From contig NZ_JBHYXZ010000002.1 in the NCBI RefSeq assembly GCF_042752395.1, positions 70,903-134,902 on the forward strand: a stretch of 64,000 nt of DNA. Reading direction: 5' to 3'. The notes below the pieces were generated by a model. It had not been told where the DNA came from. It did not search any database and saw only the letters and a program-made list of their open reading frames with translations. Below, piece after piece: positions 33,813 to 42,877 of this stretch (position 1 is its first letter; each line of letters starts with the position of its first letter). The stretch is from Actinosynnema sp042752395. GTDB taxonomy: Bacteria > Actinomycetota > Actinomycetes > Mycobacteriales > Pseudonocardiaceae. The position numbers were made by a program, and so were the translations under genes.

Positions 33813-36800
33813 CTACGTCTGACGTTCACTCGCCGCTGCGGCATTACGAGAGGCTGCGATCGTTCGCGTTGGTCGAGGCACGTTCGTCTCGATATAGTCA
33901 TCTTTGATGGCGAAGACCTTCACCTCCTCACCGTCGTCGATCACTACCCGGAAATATGGCATCGTTGGAACCTCAGGGAACTTCGGAAAAAGTCGCTGTT
34001 CCGCGATCAACGACCTCACGGCCTCCGAGATCTCTTCCGTACCATGTCTCTTTATCAGCGAACTCACCGCCTGTTCAAAGCTCTCACCGAAGCGCCCGAG
34101 TTGGCGGCTCAGCCATCCGACGAGAAGTCCGCGATGCTTGTCGCTGATGACATGGCCGTGCACGGCCATGAATCGCAGACCCAAGGGGAACAGCTCAGAC
34201 TGCTGATTGCCCGACAGCGGTCCTGGGGAGTCGGTGAAGGTGACGGGGGCGAGCTGCCCGAGATCGGCCGCCAGGCCGGCGCGCAGCCAGGCGCAGACGA
34301 AGTCGTACCACTCTTCGGCCTTCGATTGCGGTGCTCCACGCAGATGCAGGTAGGAACGGGAGCGCATCATCGCTGCCAGTCGCAGGTCCGACAGCAGTCG
34401 GCGGTCGTCACGCAGCCTGGCCAGGTGCAGTTCGCGGTACTCGGGCACGTTGGAGCGCACGCCCTCACGTGCCAGCACGTCGCCGTCGACCAGGTCGACC
34501 GCGCCGAGCATGGCGTGAAAGCCGGTGTCATCCAGTCCGGCCTTCCACAGATCGAGCGTGTCGCGCCACCGGGTCAACGGGTCACCGTCGGCGAACAGGT
34601 CGGCGAGCATGGTGTCCTGTCCGGTGAGGGTTCGCCCGATGCGCAGCAGGACCAGGTTGGCCGAGTACGCGGCCAGGGCGCGCACGGTGTTCGGTGTGGT
34701 GGGGCGGTAGTCGGCGAAGTGCCGTGAGGGCCGACGGGCCTGGTGATGGGACAGCAACAGGTCGAGGGTGTCGCGGATCCGATGGCGTTCGTCGTGGTCG
34801 AGGGAGCCGAGCAGGTCGTCGGCGAACCCGAGCACCGGGTGCTGTACCGCCAGGGGCTGGTGGGACAGCAGCGCGAACAGCAGGTCGTCGTCGGGTGTGT
34901 GGCGGACCCGGCGGGCAAATGCCGCTTGGGCGACGTCCCGAAGCTCCTCAACCACGCGCACGGCCACTAGATACTCGGCGAAGGTGGCGTGCAGGAACTC
35001 GTAGCTGCGCCGGGAAGCCACATCCTGGGCCTCGGGGCTGTGGATGAAAAAGAACTGCCCCAGCAGCCGCTCCCCCGAGGGAGCGTGCTGCTCCAGGGCC
35101 GTCAGGTCGGCGCTCAGCTCGGATTCGGTGATCTCCTGCCGGCCGCGGTTGACCATGCCCAGGGCGGCCACCGCCAGCGTGTGCAACTGCGCCTGCACCG
35201 CCTCGGCCAGCTCACCGCCGTGCAGCACACGACCCGACCGCTTGGTCACCTCGCGGTGGGCGTAGTCGTCGAACAACGCGCGGTACAGCTGGGTGGACGA
35301 CAGGTCGTCCACCGCGTCGGCGCCGTGCTCGGCGTGGTAGAGGGTCAGCATCAGCAGCAGCAACGGTTGCGCGGCCAACTGCCGGTGGGTGAGCGCCCAC
35401 GGGGCCGACATCCACGGCAGGTCCGGGTCGGTGCGGGACTGGTTCCATTTGCCTACCCACAGTGCGATGCGCTGCTCGTCGAACTCCTCCAGCTTGACCA
35501 CCACAACACCGCGCGGGAGCGACAGCCGGTCGATCACCAGCGTCCGGGAGGTCACCACGACGGCCACCGGATACCCCAGGGCGGCCTCGCGTGTCTGGAA
35601 CTCGGCGACCCTGTGCAGGTAGTCCGCCCGGTCGGTGGCGCTGGCCTGCAGCAGCTCGTCCAACCCGTCCAGCAGCACCACCCGGACCGTCTGCGCGCTG
35701 TGATCGACGAGGTCGGCCCACTGGACACGGTGATGGGTGGCCTGATCCAACGCCTGCTGGACCTGCTCGACCACTGCGGCGTTAGCGTCGACCCGCCGCA
35801 GCGGCACCCGCACCACGGTGTAGTGCCGCTCGGACAGTCGCGCGGCGATCACCTTCATGACCAGCGACTTGCCCGCGCCGGGGTGTCCGAGCAGCACCAG
35901 CGGCCTGCTCATGGCGTCAGCACAGGTCAGATGCCGTGCCACCAGCAGTGGGAGGTCATCGACGACCGGCGCGGACCTCCACCAGCTCTCGTCACCGATC
36001 CTGCTGGTCGTATCGGCAGCGGTAACCCGGCACCGCGGCTCGACGAACAACTGCTCCACCGTCGGGAACGACACGTCGATCCCGTAACCGTCGTTGTGGA
36101 CCTCCAGCACCGGACGGCCCAACACCGCCTGATTGACGCCGTCCACCAAGGCGCGCGGGTCCCGCGCGGGCAGCGCACCGGCCACGTGCGCCAGCAGCTG
36201 TTCCAAACGTCCCATCGCCGTACGGGTCGCGGCATGCTCGACCGCGTCGGCCCAGATGGCGAACTCCGGCACCCGCGCCGCATACTCCAGGTAGTAGGAG
36301 TTGTACCGGTCCCTCGCCGACGCCGCGAGACGCTCGGCGACCTCGATGTCCACACCCGGTACGACGTCGTCGGCTTCCTCAACCACCTCACGGATGAACC
36401 AGTCGACGCCTTCGCACAGCTCGTAAGCCCAACGCTCCACCCTCGGCAGCATCTCCTGGAATCCCGCCGCCGCGGACGGTGTCGGAACCCTCAGGCCGTA
36501 CAGCTGGCCCAAGAAGGAGTCGACATGCTCCTCGACAGCTCCTGCGAGCAGGAGCTTCTCGCGGTCGGACACCGCCGCCTTCACGTACAGCCCACCCAAC
36601 GGCGACTCGGCGAAGGCGTCGAAGAAGGCACTCAGCACCAAGGTGGTGTGCGCGGCGATCACCAACTGATGACGTTCCAGACCACCTGTACGCGACAGCC
36701 GCGCAGCAGCACCGTCCACCGCACCCCGCAGCAGCGCCACGGCCTCGTTCTTCTGGTCCACCCACCCCCATACGGCCGACAAGGCCGCAGCTGAAGGTGC

Positions 36801-36920
36801 CAGACCGCTGGCCAGGATAACTCCACCGGCGAGCTTGTTGATCTTGTCCAGCCAAGGTCTGTCGTACTGCCCCAAGATGCCTAACGCACCGCGGAATGTG
36901 ATGGGCGGATGTCCTGCCAT
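33813..36920 (-). CDS. NACHT-domain NTPase (bacterial NLR-like)
   Basis: This 1035-residue protein has an all-helical N-terminal region (1-300), then a NACHT core: Walker A GHPGAGKS (345-352), Walker B VVLLDGLDELL (414-424), TSR sensor, and the marker YEFLHATFAEYLVAVRVVEE near 650. The C-terminal third is helical, ending in a small beta-rich part. Bacterial NACHT proteins are known antiphage defence switches that oligomerise on sensing infection. No effector enzyme is obvious; the N-terminal helices may be the effector. It follows the 37031-37726 gene at 110 bp on the same strand. Confidence 0.82.
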   Translation of the reverse strand: MAGHPPITFRGALGILGQYDRPWLDKINKLAGGVILASGLAPSAAALSAVWGWVDQKNEAVALLRGAVDGAAARLSRTGGLERHQLVIAAHTTLVLSAFFDAFAESPLGGLYVKAAVSDREKLLLAGAVEEHVDSFLGQLYGLRVPTPSAAAGFQEMLPRVERWAYELCEGVDWFIREVVEEADDVVPGVDIEVAERLAASARDRYNSYYLEYAARVPEFAIWADAVEHAATRTAMGRLEQLLAHVAGALPARDPRALVDGVNQAVLGRPVLEVHNDGYGIDVSFPTVEQLFVEPRCRVTAADTTSRIGDESWWRSAPVVDDLPLLVARHLTCADAMSRPLVLLGHPGAGKSLVMKVIAARLSERHYTVVRVPLRRVDANAAVVEQVQQALDQATHHRVQWADLVDHSAQTVRVVLLDGLDELLQASATDRADYLHRVAEFQTREAALGYPVAVVVTSRTLVIDRLSLPRGVVVVKLEEFDEQRIALWVGKWNQSRTDPDLPWMSAPWALTHRQLAAQPLLLLMLTLYHAEHGADAVDDLSSTQLYRALFDDYAHREVTKRSGRVLHGGELAEAVQAQLHTLAVAALGMVNRGRQEITESELSADLTALEQHAPSGERLLGQFFFIHSPEAQDVASRRSYEFLHATFAEYLVAVRVVEELRDVAQAAFARRVRHTPDDDLLFALLSHQPLAVQHPVLGFADDLLGSLDHDERHRIRDTLDLLLSHHQARRPSRHFADYRPTTPNTVRALAAYSANLVLLRIGRTLTGQDTMLADLFADGDPLTRWRDTLDLWKAGLDDTGFHAMLGAVDLVDGDVLAREGVRSNVPEYRELHLARLRDDRRLLSDLRLAAMMRSRSYLHLRGAPQSKAEEWYDFVCAWLRAGLAADLGQLAPVTFTDSPGPLSGNQQSELFPLGLRFMAVHGHVISDKHRGLLVGWLSRQLGRFGESFEQAVSSLIKRHGTEEISEAVRSLIAEQRLFPKFPEVPTMPYFRVVIDDGEEVKVFAIKDDYIETNVPRPTRTIAASRNAAAASERQT

Positions 36921-37030
36921 GGCACGTCAGCTTAGGGTCGCTCGGTCGGGGATGCGGAACGCCGTCCTACGACACCGTACCTCGACACGGCCGGGGCGGC
37001 GCCGAGGAGCGCCGCACCTCGTCAGCACCC

Positions 37031-37726
37031 CTACGATTGACGGTCGACGAACAACCGGAAGGCATGCGCGATCAGATGCCGCGTGTCGACCATCACGAAA
37101 GCGAGCGCGACATCGTCCCGTTCAGAATCGCCATCCTCCGCATCGGGAGCCAACAGGCCGGACGACCACGACCGGCCATGCGCAAAAGCCGAGCACATCT
37201 GCCATGAGCCGAACACGTCGCCGATCCCCGGAGTCACTTCGGCCACGTATTCAAATATCCGGGCCATCCAGATTTTGGCGACCTGAACGTCAGGGTTTCG
37301 CGTAAGGGAACGAGCGAAATGAAAGATGTCGGCCCGGAACTTTTCGATGTCACCGGGGTGATCCTTCGAACGTCGAGCCATGAATCGCTCGAAATCTTCG
37401 CGGTCGGTCAATGTCAACCGCAGGCATCGCAGCTGCCGTTCCACCAACTCATCCGGCCCCAGCAACCAGACGACCGTGGCGGCGCTCTCGATGGCCGCGC
37501 GAAGCACGCTGAACGGCGCGGTGGTGGCAACGTCAACCGGCGCGGAAGCGAGTAGGCGGGTGGCCTCAACATGGGTTGAGACGGTCCGGAGCAAGGGCAA
37601 CACAGCGTCCAGTACGGGATCGTCCCGCCAGTCCGCCATCTGCGGCACCCCAGCGGCCAGCACGGATACCTCGTCCAGCGTGCGCAGCAGGAACCCGCGT
37701 ACAGCGTCCTTGGGAACGTCAACCAT
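37031..37726 (-). CDS. Unrecognised helical protein upstream of NACHT gene
   Basis: The 231-residue, mostly alpha-helical product has no signal peptide. Visible points are PVDVATTAPFSVLRAAIESA, LLGPDELVERQLRCLRLTLT and SWQMCSAFAHGRSW near the C-terminus; the last His-Gly-Arg recalls the terminal motif of some AbiV/HEPN-like helical proteins, but not enough to name it. ATG 37726 has GGAG nine bases upstream; ATG 37741 is an alternative. Divergent from the first giant NTPase, same strand as the NACHT gene: it could belong to either defence unit. Confidence 0.55.
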   Translation of the reverse strand: MVDVPKDAVRGFLLRTLDEVSVLAAGVPQMADWRDDPVLDAVLPLLRTVSTHVEATRLLASAPVDVATTAPFSVLRAAIESAATVVWLLGPDELVERQLRCLRLTLTDREDFERFMARRSKDHPGDIEKFRADIFHFARSLTRNPDVQVAKIWMARIFEYVAEVTPGIGDVFGSWQMCSAFAHGRSWSSGLLAPDAEDGDSERDDVALAFVMVDTRHLIAHAFRLFVDRQS

Positions 37727-37868
37727 CGCCACAGTCTCCATGTGGCCGCAAGGTAGTCGACCTGTCCTACCTCTCCCAGGGATCACGCTACTGCTTCGAC
37801 AATCGCGGATCGTGCCGGTGGCGGTATAGGATCCGCCGACCAGCAACTCGCAATCGAGGTAGCCGCCG

Positions 37869-40800
37869 ATGGTCAACAGTCGAGCCGGGTCCAGTGTGTC
37901 ACCAGAGGCCACGGGTGGCGCGGGCACCATCGACGAGTACCGGTTCGCGGCCGTCAACCTGGTGAAGCTCCTACGCGGGGACACAGCACCTGGCCTGTCC
38001 GCCTCCATCGTGGCCGTCGGATTGCAACGGCGGGAAGCCGGTAATATTCTCGATGACGTCGTCCTTCAGGCAGCGCCGGAGAGCAATGCGCTCCGGGTCG
38101 AGTACCAGGTTAAGCGCACCATGACTCCGGTGCAGTCGGACCCCGCATTCATTGATTCATTGAAGCAGTGTCTCCAGTCAATCGAAGACAACGCGGAAGA
38201 GATCGAGTCGGGACAGCTTCGTCTTGGGTTGGCAACCAGCCCTTCGCAGCACATGGACCAGTTGCGCAGACTGACTGAAGTTGCCTCGCAGCATCTCACC
38301 TTGGAGTCGTTCGAGGCGATCGTCAGGCCCGGTGTGACCGATCGGAAGGTCTGTGATCGTTTCGAGCGCGTTGTCGAGTCCGTCGCCGTGGCCCAGCGGA
38401 GTCGGGGCAGGTTGCTCGAAACGCTCGACTGCCGGTCACTGGCGTTGACAGTGCTTCGCTCCCTGTACGTGTGGCAGTTCGAGATCGGCCAGGACGGCCG
38501 GGACACGATCGACGCTGTGGGTCGCCTGGCGGATGTGCTGCCCTCGGGTGGACAGTCGGCGCTCGGCGTCTTCACGGAGCTGGCCGGGATTGCCCAGGCG
38601 GTGGGTCCGAAGGCAGGTCTGATCGACCGGGCGATGGTGCGGGCGAAGCTGTTGGGTCGTGAGGTGGCGCTGACGGTCGAGCCGAGACAGCGTGCTGCGT
38701 TGGCGAAGCTGGCCGCGGCGACACAGCGGGAGCTCGATGCGACGGCTTGGACCATCGCGGACCGCCTCGAACTGCCCCGCGAGAAGACGGTCGACCGCAT
38801 CAAGGCCGCGGTTCAAGCGAGCTCCTTCGTCCTGGTGACCGGCTCGGCGGGTGTCGGCAAATCTGTCCTGGCCCGACGCGTGGTTAAGGATTTGGCGGCA
38901 ACAGCGAGTACGGTGATCGTCAACCTGACTGGCCGCAGCCGGGAGACCCTGGCCGATCTTCAAGCCGAACTCGGCGCAGAGCTGGAACCCGCCTTGCGGG
39001 CTGCGGCCACCACCGGTGCGCGGGTGCTGCTCATCGACGGTGCGGAACACGCGCTCACCGACAACGCCCGATTGCTGACTGCGGTGCTCCGCGCCGTGCC
39101 GGTCGATCCTGAGAAAGCACCTCCATGGACCGTCATCGTCACAGCCCGTACGGAAGCCGCAACAGCGGTGAGCCGCCGCCTGCCGTCCCCTCCAGCACGA
39201 ATCGATGTAGGTAACGCAGACGCCGATGAGGTAGGCGAGATCGTCAACGCGTTCCCGCAGCTGACACCGTTGACGCGGCACCCAAGAAGCAGACGACTTC
39301 TTCAGCTGCCCTATCTCGTGGACTTGCTGGTCCGGGTCGACAGCGGGCTCGACGACCGTCCCCTCGGCGAAGAGGACGTGATGGACCACGTGTGGGAACA
39401 CGTGATCCGTCGTGGCAGCGGCGAACGATCGGGCGCCGGTACACCCCACGGCAGGAGCGTTGCCTGCTTGGTATTGGCCGAAGCATCCCTGCATATGGAC
39501 GGCGGCTCGACCCTGGCTACCTGCGAGGGTGACGCGGTCAGCGGGCTGATCAGCGATAACGTGCTGGTCAGGCACCGCAACCGTCACCGCTTCGCGCACG
39601 ACATCCTGTTGGACTACGCGGTGGCCAACAGACTGCTGGAAGACGATCATCGACATCTACTGACCGGGGTCGACGAGCCACGCCGTCTCATGCGCGCCAT
39701 TCGTCTGGCGATACAACGTCGGCTGGCAGACGCCCAAGCCGAGGGCCAGGCGGCGATCCGACAGCAGTGGAGCGAAGCCGTCGTGCTCGCTCAACAATTG
39801 CAAGAGCAGGACGGGCCACGCTGGCGCAGCGTTCCCTACGAAGCGCTGCTCGCGACGAGCGACCCCCGTGCGTTGCTCGACGCCCTGCGCTTCACCCTGT
39901 TGGCAAGCGATGGTGAGCAGCTCCGCCGGCTCCTCAAGGTGACACGCAGCTTCGCGGCTACCTCCGTCCGGGAACCCGAAGCCGACGGCTTTCAACTCGA
40001 CGTCGTACTGGCCGCCCCTGTCGTGGACTTTGTCGGCAACACGGGTCCAGCCCTGCCGCAGAAGGCCACCCACCTTGCCGCGGACGTCGTCCAGCGTTGG
40101 CTGCTCGCCGCATGGCGCGCCGGTATTCCGATCGAGGTCCACATCGCCGATCCACGAAGGCTGGCGCAGGCCGCCGCTGCGTGGTCGGAAGATGACACGT
40201 ACGGGCCGCGGCTGAACGCCGTCCTGCCCGCCTTGGCCATGCTCGGCCGACACCCCACTCGTGAAACTCAGTCGGTGTTCGACCGTCTGTCCCACCGCAA
40301 CGGCGAGTTGTCATCGATCGTCGAGGTGTCCGATGTCGCCGCTGCCGCGGCGCAGGCGAACCCCGAACTGCTCCTACTGCTCGCAGGCCGGTACTACCTG
40401 GACCAGGATCTCCGACTCGATCCGGCGGAGACTCCACCTGCGGCCAGGCGCAGACGCGGCCGACGCAGACCCAGGTCCGCCTTCAGCGAGGAACTCGAAG
40501 ACGGAGTGCGCGACCACACGCCCAGCTACCTCAAGGCACAGGACACGGGCTTCGCGGCACCGCACTACGGCCCTTTCGAAGCACTGCTCAAGACCTCGCC
40601 CGAGCACGGACTCAAACTCATCGGCGCGGTCGTCGACAGCGCCACCTCGGCCCGGACCGCCGTCGAGCGCTCGTTCGACGACCGTCCGGATCCCAGCATG
40701 ACGCTCACGATCCACCGCCCGGAATGGACCGAGCCGATCACCTACCGCGGCACCGCAGCGACCTGGGGCTGGTACCGCGGGACGACGAACGGCGCCTACC

Positions 40801-42806
40801 CGGCGATGTCGGCCCTCATGGCACTCGCGCGATGGGCGTTGCAGGAAACGCAGCAACGTCCCCTCGGCGACGTCCTGGATCAGGTACTCGGAGCGAGTCG
40901 CAGTCTGGCGATGCCGGCAGTCGTCATGTTTCTGAGCCTCGCCCGTCTCGACGTGGTGACCGATGAGTTGGACCCGTTCCTCCAGCAACCCCTTGTATGG
41001 GACTACGAAGGGGATCCACGGCTGCAACATGCCGCTGCGGTCCTCGTCGGCCGCAGCGGTCCCGAACGTCGCACCCAGCTTCGTGCCCTCGGTGATCGAC
41101 TCGTCGAGCTGACCCGCCATGAGCTCACCGCGCATCTCGGCCAGGCACCTGCCGATGATTACCCCGGGATGCTCGTTGCTCTGAAGAGGGCTCGCAGTCT
41201 GGACATTGACGCCTACCGACTGGAGCGGTCGTCGGAACGGGAAGGGATGCTGGAGGTGTCCCTGGACTACCCGGAGGAACTCGAACGCGGTCTGAAGCAG
41301 AACGGGCTGCCGTTCCAGCTCCACCTCCGGGTCGCCGACATCACCACTCAAGCAGTACAAGCGCGTGACGAGCACGGGGACGCGGACCCGGTCGCCTTGT
41401 GGCACGACCTCATGGAGGTCTTCCGACAGCTCGACGAGCTCGGCAATCCTCGCCTCGGCACCATCCACCCCCGCCACGAGGCGGCGTCCACCGTTGCCTC
41501 AGCCGTGCTGCTGGCAACCGCAGACGACGGTGATGCCGAAGACACTCAGCTGATCGAGGACACCGTGCTGACGCTTCTCGACGCCGTGGAAGGTTCACCG
41601 GCCGAGGACCACGATCGGCACTCTGAGGATAGGCGTACCCGATGGCCGATGGGCGCCGACCGCGCGGCGGCCACGGCCCTTCCCCGTGTGCTCGCGAACC
41701 CGAGATTGCGCGATCGATGCGCACACCTCGTCGACCGTGTTGAAGCCGCGATCCTCGACTTGGCCGAGTCCCGACCCTTCGAAGTGAGGCGGCGACTTGC
41801 CGACGCGATCGCCGACGTGCTCGCCCCTTCCTGCGACAACACGCACGACGCCCAACTGCACTCACTCGCCGTTGCGGTCTTGAAGAAGATCGTCCTCAAC
41901 GCCGGCCTCGGGCCCTGGAGTGAACGCCAGCGACAGCGCGTCACGCTGACGGAGCCCTTGGCGGAAGCTCTCGGATCAGGTGAAGATGTCCTCCACGTCG
42001 GCGAAGCCTCAGACGCTCTGCCAGCTCTCATACGGGCCGCAAGCCTCACGTGCATGCACGGACAGGCTATGGCGGAGGTACTGCGGGCGCTCGTGGACTA
42101 CGACATCCTCGGCTGGCCGAAACACTACGCCAGGCACCTGTACTCCGGCATCAGGCACTGGCGGGATGAGCTTGATCGCCATGTTGCCGCGCAGATCCTT
42201 GGCGGTGATAGCGACCTGCTCGACCGCTACCTCGACGGCTTCGCTCCCGTCGGCGAAGAACTCCGCGGGTTGCTGACGGAACTCGGAAAGCAGGCCACAA
42301 CACCGGATCACGGCGCGTTGCTGCTGGAAACATACTGGCCACGAATCCTCGATCGACTGCTCCCCGCCAACCGGGACCTCTCCGGTAACGACCATCGCGA
42401 GCATCCGCACCACAGCCACGAGGAGGACTTCGATCGGACGCTGCTTCCCAAGTGCCCGGAGGACAGAGGCTGGCCACGACAACCACTCGGTGCCGTTCTG
42501 CAGCGTTGGACGCAGGCGTTCGCAGGTAAGCCTCACGTCGCCGATCACGCCATCACATGCCTGGCACAGTACCGCCTGCTCGGCTCACCTACGGCTACCG
42601 GCATGATCCTGGACGTCCTGGGCGACAACACCCGCATTATCCGTCAGGATTGCCAAACCGTCACCGCCTGGCTGTACGTCATCCTCATCGTCAACAAGGA
42701 CGCAAGCGTCGGACACAAACCTCGGCTGCTCAGACTGCTTGACGAGCTCGCAGATGCCGGTGACACGGACGCCATCGAGCTGCAACGAGAGCTGGAACTC
42801 CAGTAG
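37869..42806 (+). CDS. Giant STAND-type NTPase with N-terminal PD-(D/E)xK-like nuclease (protein A)
   Basis: This protein is 1645 residues long. Residues 20-110 resemble a PD-(D/E)xK/DUF4297-like nuclease: D62-D63 in NILDDVVLQ, then E78, Q80 and K82 in RVEYQVKRT. A P-loop NTPase follows: Walker A GSAGVGKS (325-332), Walker B VLLIDGAEHAL (386-396), VIVTAR sensor, a winged-helix-like part and HRFAHDILLDYAVANRLLED. The remaining 1000 residues are mostly helical with no known domain, like the sensor half of antiviral STAND proteins. It is followed after 71 bp by protein B. Function in phage or plasmid defence is inferred. Confidence 0.75.
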   Translation: MVNSRAGSSVSPEATGGAGTIDEYRFAAVNLVKLLRGDTAPGLSASIVAVGLQRREAGNILDDVVLQAAPESNALRVEYQVKRTMTPVQSDPAFIDSLKQCLQSIEDNAEEIESGQLRLGLATSPSQHMDQLRRLTEVASQHLTLESFEAIVRPGVTDRKVCDRFERVVESVAVAQRSRGRLLETLDCRSLALTVLRSLYVWQFEIGQDGRDTIDAVGRLADVLPSGGQSALGVFTELAGIAQAVGPKAGLIDRAMVRAKLLGREVALTVEPRQRAALAKLAAATQRELDATAWTIADRLELPREKTVDRIKAAVQASSFVLVTGSAGVGKSVLARRVVKDLAATASTVIVNLTGRSRETLADLQAELGAELEPALRAAATTGARVLLIDGAEHALTDNARLLTAVLRAVPVDPEKAPPWTVIVTARTEAATAVSRRLPSPPARIDVGNADADEVGEIVNAFPQLTPLTRHPRSRRLLQLPYLVDLLVRVDSGLDDRPLGEEDVMDHVWEHVIRRGSGERSGAGTPHGRSVACLVLAEASLHMDGGSTLATCEGDAVSGLISDNVLVRHRNRHRFAHDILLDYAVANRLLEDDHRHLLTGVDEPRRLMRAIRLAIQRRLADAQAEGQAAIRQQWSEAVVLAQQLQEQDGPRWRSVPYEALLATSDPRALLDALRFTLLASDGEQLRRLLKVTRSFAATSVREPEADGFQLDVVLAAPVVDFVGNTGPALPQKATHLAADVVQRWLLAAWRAGIPIEVHIADPRRLAQAAAAWSEDDTYGPRLNAVLPALAMLGRHPTRETQSVFDRLSHRNGELSSIVEVSDVAAAAAQANPELLLLLAGRYYLDQDLRLDPAETPPAARRRRGRRRPRSAFSEELEDGVRDHTPSYLKAQDTGFAAPHYGPFEALLKTSPEHGLKLIGAVVDSATSARTAVERSFDDRPDPSMTLTIHRPEWTEPITYRGTAATWGWYRGTTNGAYPAMSALMALARWALQETQQRPLGDVLDQVLGASRSLAMPAVVMFLSLARLDVVTDELDPFLQQPLVWDYEGDPRLQHAAAVLVGRSGPERRTQLRALGDRLVELTRHELTAHLGQAPADDYPGMLVALKRARSLDIDAYRLERSSEREGMLEVSLDYPEELERGLKQNGLPFQLHLRVADITTQAVQARDEHGDADPVALWHDLMEVFRQLDELGNPRLGTIHPRHEAASTVASAVLLATADDGDAEDTQLIEDTVLTLLDAVEGSPAEDHDRHSEDRRTRWPMGADRAAATALPRVLANPRLRDRCAHLVDRVEAAILDLAESRPFEVRRRLADAIADVLAPSCDNTHDAQLHSLAVAVLKKIVLNAGLGPWSERQRQRVTLTEPLAEALGSGEDVLHVGEASDALPALIRAASLTCMHGQAMAEVLRALVDYDILGWPKHYARHLYSGIRHWRDELDRHVAAQILGGDSDLLDRYLDGFAPVGEELRGLLTELGKQATTPDHGALLLETYWPRILDRLLPANRDLSGNDHREHPHHSHEEDFDRTLLPKCPEDRGWPRQPLGAVLQRWTQAFAGKPHVADHAITCLAQYRLLGSPTATGMILDVLGDNTRIIRQDCQTVTAWLYVILIVNKDASVGHKPRLLRLLDELADAGDTDAIELQRELELQ

Positions 42807-42877
42807 CTGCACCGAACACTTCCCCCGGACACAAGAGCACTTCCCCGAAGGTTCGTTGACACAAGAGGTTCGGACAC

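Noticed and set aside
34989..36794. 601-codon open frame on the plus strand
   Set aside because: Antisense of the NACHT gene, which has clear P-loop and Walker B motifs on the other strand; composition is shadow-like.
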